A stretch of DNA of 40,800 bases, taken from positions 1 through 40,800 of the IMG/VR virus record IMGVR_UViG_3300008113_000152. The stretch is one strand, 5' to 3'. Shown here piece after piece: positions 15,710 through 22,000 of the stretch. This stretch comes from a virus. The notes beneath the pieces are model-generated. The model was not told the DNA's origin and did no database searches. It saw only the letters and a list, made by a program, of their open reading frames with translations. The translations under genes were made by a program, and so were the position numbers. The number at the start of each line of letters is the position of its first letter. The first letter of the stretch is position 1.

Positions 15710-15716
15710 TAGTACT

Positions 15717-16919
15717 ATGCCAAGACTTTCACTTTATCGTCCTGAAAAAGGCAACGATTACAAATTTATAGATAAAAATATTTGGGAAATGTTCCAGGTG
15801 GGCGGTACTGACGTTTTAATACACAAATACGTAGGACCAAAATCAACATCTGCGCTGGAAAATACTCCTACCACCCCAGAATATCAGGGAAGTCCAGCCG
15901 AAACACAAATACAAGATCTGCTATTTTTAGAAAATAGAGATCGCAAATATGATCCAGATGTTTATATTTTACGTGGTGTTTATAACATACAGGATTTAGA
16001 TTTTAATCTAAGTCAATTTGGATTGTTTTTACAAAATGATACAATTTTTATAACTTTTCATATAAATGATACTGTTGAAAAAATTGGTAGAAAATTAATC
16101 AGTGGGGATGTTATAGAACTTCCTCATTTAAAAGATGATTTTGCATTAAACGATTTAAATTTTGCATTGAAAAGATTTTACGTTATAGAAGATGTTACTC
16201 GTGCAGCAGAAGGGTTTAGTGCAACATGGTATCCGCATTTATATCGTGCTAAGTGCAAACCTCTAGTCGATAGTCAAGAATTTAAAGATATTTTAGATGG
16301 CGTTGCGGGCGAAGGTACAAATCAAACACTGCGAGATGTTATGAGTACCTACGAACGAGAAATGCAAATTACTCAGGCAGTATTAGATCAAGCAGAAGCT
16401 GATGCGCCGCTGAGTGGTTACAATACCAGTGCATTTTATACTGTTCAAGTAAACGAAGAAGGTAAACCAGAATTAGTAACTGTTGATACCGCTCAGGTTG
16501 CGGCTTCAAACAGTCAAATTGATATCAGTATGGTATTACAGACTGCTGATAGATTAGGATATGACGGTTATCTATTAGGTCAGGATTCCGCGCCCAACGG
16601 TTCCCCATTTACCAGCGGTTTAGCATTTCCAGTTAATGCACAAGAGGGTCAATATCATCTTAGAACAGATTACACTCCTAAGAGATTATTTAGATATAAT
16701 GGAAAATATTGGGTGAGAGTTGAAGACGTGGCTAGAACAACAATGAGCAATATTGGACCTACAGATACACAATCCGGAGATCGTTTTGAAGGTTATAATG
16801 TTAGAAATACACAAAAAGCCAGTTTTATTAATAATACAAACACTGATAATATCAATGGAAAAACCGTTGATGAAAAACAAAGCTTAAGTAAAGCACTACG
16901 ACCAAAGGCAGATAACTAA
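15717..16919 (+). CDS. gp14: Neck protein gp14
   Basis: A 400-residue homologue of T4 gp14 (256 residues), the second neck protein needed to close the head and accept the tail. The diagnostic stretch is AETQIQDLLFLENRDRKYDPDVYILRGVY, then DFNLSQFGLFLQNDTIFITFHINDTVEKIGRKLISGDVIELPHLKDD, matching the order of MRG...FF-x-NFG-x-Q...EGDLIYFP in T4. The C-terminal 170 residues are an extension with AQEGQYHLRTDYTPKRLFRYNGKYWVRVED, a module common in marine T4-like gp14. I chose MPRLSLYRPEKG at 15717. A start at 15657 would read 20 residues antisense through the gp13 start. It overlaps gp15 by one base (TAATG). Confidence 0.88.
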   Translation: MPRLSLYRPEKGNDYKFIDKNIWEMFQVGGTDVLIHKYVGPKSTSALENTPTTPEYQGSPAETQIQDLLFLENRDRKYDPDVYILRGVYNIQDLDFNLSQFGLFLQNDTIFITFHINDTVEKIGRKLISGDVIELPHLKDDFALNDLNFALKRFYVIEDVTRAAEGFSATWYPHLYRAKCKPLVDSQEFKDILDGVAGEGTNQTLRDVMSTYEREMQITQAVLDQAEADAPLSGYNTSAFYTVQVNEEGKPELVTVDTAQVAASNSQIDISMVLQTADRLGYDGYLLGQDSAPNGSPFTSGLAFPVNAQEGQYHLRTDYTPKRLFRYNGKYWVRVEDVARTTMSNIGPTDTQSGDRFEGYNVRNTQKASFINNTNTDNINGKTVDEKQSLSKALRPKADN

Positions 16920-18364
16920 TGGATTTTTTCTATGATGGACAAATAAGAAGATACGTAACACAGTTTATGCGAATCTTCATCGGTTTTAAATATCAAGCCG
17001 GCGACGGTGATCTTCGCCATGTTCCTGTGATGTACGGTGATTTATCAAGATCAGTAGCTGCTATTATTAAAGAAAATAGTGAAAATAAATTACCAACAGT
17101 TCCTAGAATTAGTTGCTATATCAGTGGTTTAGAATTAGACACCACTAGAATATCAGATGCTAGTTTTGTTAGTAAACTAAACATTAGAGAACGCACCTAT
17201 AATCAATTTGATAATTTTGGTGAACCTATCTATCAAGGTGGGCAAGGTGGTGGCTATACTGTTGAAAGACTAATGCCTACTCCTTTCAAACTTACAATGA
17301 AGGCTGATATTTGGACCAGTAATACTGATCAAAAATTGCAATTAATAGAACAGATATTGGTTCTGTTTAACCCTAGTTTAGAAATTCAAACTACAGATAA
17401 CTATATTGATTGGACTAGTTTAAGTGTTGTTGATTTAAAAAATTTAACATTTAGTTCAAGAACAATTCCTCAGGGTACGGAATCAGAAATTGATGTATGT
17501 ACGATAGAATGCGAAATGCCCATTTATATTACTCCACCGGCTAAGGTCAAGCGTCTTGGAGTTGTTAAGAATATCATTATGAATATTTTTAATACCCAAG
17601 GCGATGTAGGAAATATCAATGATCTTGTTTATAACGGAACTCCACCATTAAAATATGTAAACACTCCGGGTAATTTTGGTGTGTTATTACTAAAAAGCAA
17701 TAACGGTCAAGCTAACGATTATAATTTAAGTGTACTAAGTCCAGGAGAAGCTGTTCAAACATTAGAAAACGGTTCTCCAACAAAACTAGGCAAACGAATA
17801 GATTGGAATACTATTCTTGAACAATATGAAGGATATCGTCCTGGTATTAGTCAAATATATTTCTTACAACCTAACGGATTTGAAATTAGAGGATCTTTTG
17901 TAGTCAACGAAGTTGATTCGACATATCTATTAATTACAATTGATGAAAAACCCTCAAATACTATTATTAGCGGACGAACAACAATTGATGCTATTATTGA
18001 TCCAATTAAGTTTAATCCTAAAGCCAATACAGTTGCGGCTGGAAACAGATATCTAATACTAGATGATATAACTACAGAAAATAAAACATATGACGGTGAA
18101 CAAGACAACAATCCGACAACTGGTCAAATAAAAACAGGCGTATTTGCATGGGAACAATTCCAAGCAGGTGCTAATGATATTATTGAATACACCGGTACAG
18201 GATGGCAAATAGTGTTTGATGCTAGCAATGTAAACAATACGTTACCAGTTTATACTCAAAATTTAAAAACTGGTATTCAATATCGCTGGGACGGAACTCA
18301 ATGGCTCAAAAGTTTTGAGGGAGAATATCGTTCAGGTTACTGGCGTTTTAGAATGGATCTCTAA
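16919..18364 (+). CDS. gp15: Tail terminator / sheath stabiliser gp15
   Basis: A 481-residue homologue of T4 gp15 (272 residues), the hexamer that caps the tail and joins it to the neck. The N-terminus FFYDGQIRRYVTQFMRIFIGF...HVPVMYGDLSR and the later PRISCYISGLELD and PTPFKLTMKADIWTSNTDQKLQLIEQILVLFNPSLEIQT are the T4 order (YFYNSSFRRYATLMGDLF; RVPITY; PRINLHLVDF; SPIKMIYELSIFTR...QIVEQILPYF). The second half (about 235-481) is an extension beyond T4 and ends with a short module TGIQYRWDGTQWLKSFEGEYRSGYWRF, similar to the W-rich modules of the fibre genes. It is translated from a one-base stop-start overlap with gp14. Confidence 0.88.
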   Translation: MDFFYDGQIRRYVTQFMRIFIGFKYQAGDGDLRHVPVMYGDLSRSVAAIIKENSENKLPTVPRISCYISGLELDTTRISDASFVSKLNIRERTYNQFDNFGEPIYQGGQGGGYTVERLMPTPFKLTMKADIWTSNTDQKLQLIEQILVLFNPSLEIQTTDNYIDWTSLSVVDLKNLTFSSRTIPQGTESEIDVCTIECEMPIYITPPAKVKRLGVVKNIIMNIFNTQGDVGNINDLVYNGTPPLKYVNTPGNFGVLLLKSNNGQANDYNLSVLSPGEAVQTLENGSPTKLGKRIDWNTILEQYEGYRPGISQIYFLQPNGFEIRGSFVVNEVDSTYLLITIDEKPSNTIISGRTTIDAIIDPIKFNPKANTVAAGNRYLILDDITTENKTYDGEQDNNPTTGQIKTGVFAWEQFQAGANDIIEYTGTGWQIVFDASNVNNTLPVYTQNLKTGIQYRWDGTQWLKSFEGEYRSGYWRFRMDL

Positions 18365-18374
18365 TAAGTACTTG

Positions 18375-18776
18375 ATGCAAAAACGTGCAGGTATTTTATT
18401 TCTTTGTACATCAACTAAAAGATTTTTATTAATCCATGAAAATTTAAAATGGACTGTACCTACTTTTGAAAAAAGTAAAAATATTTTTGAAAGTGGTCAA
18501 GAATTAATAGAACGATATAAAAAATCGCAAGGAAAACTATTACCAATCGAACTGTATCTCAGTGAAGATAAAGGATTTGAATACGGAACTTACATATGTT
18601 TAGTTGAAGAAGAATTTTTGACTACAGAGGTTCAAACAATGTGCTGGTCTAGTTTAGAAGATATTCCAAAAAATTTACACACGGGTTTAAAATTAACTAT
18701 TACTAATCCTTTAATTAGAACAAAAATAGATACAGTATTAATTATGAGTCAAGACTATGAGTTTAAAAATCAGTGA
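18375..18776 (+). CDS. Nudix-fold-like protein lacking the catalytic Nudix box
   Basis: A 133-residue protein whose layout suggests a Nudix hydrolase: strand AGILFLCTSTKRFLLIHENLKWTVP, a helix (NIFESGQELIERYKKSQGK), strand IELYLSEDK...YGTYICLVEEEF and the late TMCWSSLEDIPKNLHTGLK, as in CWV-x-LP-x-HPG of Nudix proteins. The signature GX5EX7REUXEEXGU is not conserved: only a distorted ELIERYKKSQG is present, with lysines where the catalytic glutamates should be. It is therefore probably not an active pyrophosphohydrolase and may bind rather than cut. The start at 18375 (10 bases after gp15) is preferred over an upstream ATG that overlaps gp15. The ribosome site is weak. Confidence 0.6.
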   Translation: MQKRAGILFLCTSTKRFLLIHENLKWTVPTFEKSKNIFESGQELIERYKKSQGKLLPIELYLSEDKGFEYGTYICLVEEEFLTTEVQTMCWSSLEDIPKNLHTGLKLTITNPLIRTKIDTVLIMSQDYEFKNQ

Positions 18777-19017
18777 ATTACATTCGTATCATGCTGATAT
18801 TATTAGATATCAAACATATATTGATAATATTATCGACGCACAAGAGCGTGTTATTGCACAATCTCTTTTAAGAGATTACAAAAACCTTGTGAACAGAATT
18901 GATACTAAGATTGAAAATATTGTGTTTGATGACATAAAAAAAGTCCTGTCATCTCAACGACAGGACTCTTCTAAATTACACGAACTTAGACAACAGCTAG
19001 AGCGCCTTGCTTCTTAA
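18757..19017 (+). CDS. Small helical protein ending the plus-strand island, function unknown
   Basis: An 86-residue, almost entirely helical protein (SYHADIIRYQTYIDNIIDAQERVIAQ..., KKVLSSQRQDSSKLHELRQQLERLAS), likely to form a coiled coil. I do not recognise a family. Its start overlaps the end of the preceding gene by 20 bases in another frame. Its last codons contain the hairpin that terminates the opposing 1918-residue gene, and its stop shares a TTAA palindrome with that gene's stop. That constraint on its codons argues that both readings are real, but the protein is supported mainly by its operon position. Confidence 0.6.
   Translation: MSLKISELHSYHADIIRYQTYIDNIIDAQERVIAQSLLRDYKNLVNRIDTKIENIVFDDIKKVLSSQRQDSSKLHELRQQLERLAS
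18936..18967 (-). terminator. Rho-independent terminator of the 1918-residue gene, inside the opposing 86-residue gene
   Basis: A perfect 9-base-pair stem (AGTCCTGTC with GACAGGACT) and 8-base loop are followed on the minus strand by a run of seven T. The plus strand has no U-run after the hairpin. It therefore works on leftward transcripts only, about 50 bases past the stop at 19014. Confidence 0.85.
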
Positions 19018-22000
19018 GCTTGCGCTTCACCCCAACGTAAAATTAAGTTAGCAGTAACAGCAGCAGTACCAGTTGAATAAATGTTAATTGCCAATACGTC
19101 TGGGCCGTTAGGGAATGTACCTCTTCCGCCAATTGCAGTAGAAGTCAATTCTTTTAGTTCACTAAGATCTAACACTTCGCGAACGCCCTGTGGAGAAGCA
19201 AACGCAAATACCTGTTCACCCGGTTGTGCGTATGTTGGTGAAGTAAATGTTACACTTCCAGACACAGCCGCAGTGACGTCTTTGGAAATTGTAATTGTAG
19301 TTTGGCCAGCTCCTGGAGAATCTGTTTGGATTCTTTCTACCACAGTACCAGACTGAACACCGCCAGTTGCAGAAACTACAAATCCTAATCTTACATCGGC
19401 TACTTGACTACTAGTAAAAATAGCTGATCTTAATCTAGCTTTAGGAGTGGTATTAAAACCAGTAGTCGGAGTTGCTGCCACTGGAGCAAATCCAGCAAAC
19501 GTAATTGACGAACCATTGGCAATTTGTGCAAATGATGGTTGACCGCCTTGCGCTGTTGAAGTTAGACCAAACCATGTAATATCAGCTGCCAATGACGGAT
19601 AGTTTAATGGATTTAACACACCCTCAATAATAAAAGAATCCGATGATGCTGGATTACCACCAACAACTTCTAGAGAGTTAAGTAATAATTGTGCTCTGTT
19701 TAATAACTCGCGTTCTCCTAAATCTCCTGTGATAGCATTTGATACACTGGGTGCAAGTCTAATTGCAAACGCTGTGGTTTTTAAATTTGTAACTGCAAGA
19801 TTTGTGATCTGATAGTTAAAGATATATCCGCGATCTGTATCAAAACGACCGTCCATGATATACGCACTACCCCAGTGACTAATTAAAGGACTAGCTGTTG
19901 ACGAAACTAATACTACACCGACATTGGCATCATGACCTGCTGCTGCCCCGGCAGTAAATGTACGCTGAGCACCGGCTGAAAAGTTTACATAAGATGTTCC
20001 TCTAGTCAACCCTCCCAATACATTTCCAGACTTAGAAGTATAGCTGATCAGTTCATTTTCACAATATACTGTGCCAACCTCGGGAAAAAATTGTGCATCT
20101 TTTAGTGTAAGGTTTGTGCTAGATGATGTTATTGTAGCTGCTAATTTAGATCTACCGCCCTCATTTAACACCTCATATCGTACAGGTAAGTTACCAGTTC
20201 TCATGTAAGCTTCGGTATTTAGGTTATTTCCTTTTAATCTGTGTGCAAATACATAATCACCGTTAGGTCCCCTAAACATCCAGTCGATAAATCCAGCACC
20301 GTACCACGAGTACTGCATACCGATCATCTGCATTTTAGTTACATCGAGGATATAACCACTTGGACCTGAACCGTCACACTTATCAAGGTTCCATTCTGAT
20401 TGCGGAATTCTATAATCTTGAATTAAACACACTTTAGCATTTGTTACGTTAACAACTCCTCTGAAGTCAGGGTTAACAGTCATCGAAGTTTGACTTATTA
20501 CATCACTAACTAAGTGTGTCATTCCTCTAATAATAATCCTATCGCCTTCTTGTAGTTGATCCCTAAATCTTGTGTTACTTCCGGTAACTAAATTTGAATC
20601 AACATTCATTGATACAGTACCTGCTAATTGAAAAGTACTAGATCTTTTAACCAAAGCCATTTCATCGCCATTAAATTCAAAGAAAATACCATTTTGATCA
20701 TCAAAAGCGCCAGCTCTTACATAGGCTCCGTGCCAACCCGTATGAGCCATTTGACACTGAGCACCAATTTCAGCAACTACATTACCTAATTGAGTTTGTG
20801 CTCTTACTCTAAATACTCGTTCGTCAAGGATTTCAACAACCTCGTAGTCACCGTTATATCCAACAGTTATGGCACCACTAATTCTTACATCGGATTTAAT
20901 TTGTAATCCGTGATCGTTATCATCGATGGTGATTGTTATTAAACTGTTTACGGCAGTTCCGTCTGCAACAATTCCTCTAATATCGTAGCTAGGTGCAAAA
21001 AGAGCACCTGTAGTATACATTGCACCTTTACCAGACTGGTAACGAATATATTTTTTACTCATACGTACTGCTTGAGCACCATGACTTGGGGTGCCTGTGC
21101 TTAATAACACACCTCCATCGAATGGTCTATGTAGGAAGAATGCATCAGTTCTTGGATAGATCAATCCAGTTATACCCGGCGATGTACCAATAAGTCCTGC
21201 AGATCTTACGGTATATCTTAAAGTATTTTTAGTCGGAACATCTTCAACAAAGAAAGGTCCCGAAGCCAGTGCATGATTAGAACCGCCGGAACCAATAGCT
21301 ACCGATATTGATGATCCGGGAGTTAATCCATGCCCGCTTGGAAATGTTACCAATATTTTTGCAATAGCACTATATGTTGTTGTAGTTCCATTTAATAATG
21401 GACCGGATAGCCCGTCACTTATATCAATACTAGACAAGAATTGAACAGGGTCGCCAGTTGATCTTGCAGTTCCAGAGATAGTCGAAACTGATATAATACC
21501 GCCACCTGCAGCAATTTGAGTCACTGATAAGATTAAATTTCTACTTTGGTTTCCTTCCCCGTCTAACAAATTCTCCGGAATTCTTATTAAATTTCCTACC
21601 AAATATCCTGTCCCAGATTGGCTAAGTGTTATTCCTGTGTATGAACCAGAAACTCTATTCACGTTAAATGAAGCACCATTACCTATAGGCGTTTGTACAA
21701 CTGCCGTTCCTCTAGCAATAAATCCTGTCGAGAACGATTGTCCAGCCGGTAGTGTACCGGTAATATTACTGGCACTTAAAATTCCGCCACCAGATGTAAT
21801 TGTAGCTACTCTAAATGTTATATCATTAGCAGGAGTAGCTCCTACAGCATCTGCTGGAAACGGATTCGACGTCGGAGTAAATGGGTCAGAATAAGTTGAC
21901 ACATTTCTTAATCTAGTTTCGTCAAAAAATGCATTAATTCCGCTAGTGCTACTAATATCAAATGTACCACCTAATGTCAATTGAGTATTTCCTTGATAGT

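Noticed and set aside
15657-15716. A 20-residue extension of gp14 to 15657
   Set aside because: It would be read antisense through the start of gp13 and both promoters. The start at 15717 matches the family start and promoter spacing.
18315-18374. An earlier start for the Nudix-like gene at 18315
   Set aside because: It overlaps the end of gp15 out of frame for 50 bases. The start at 18375 gives the expected beta-strand beginning AGILFL.
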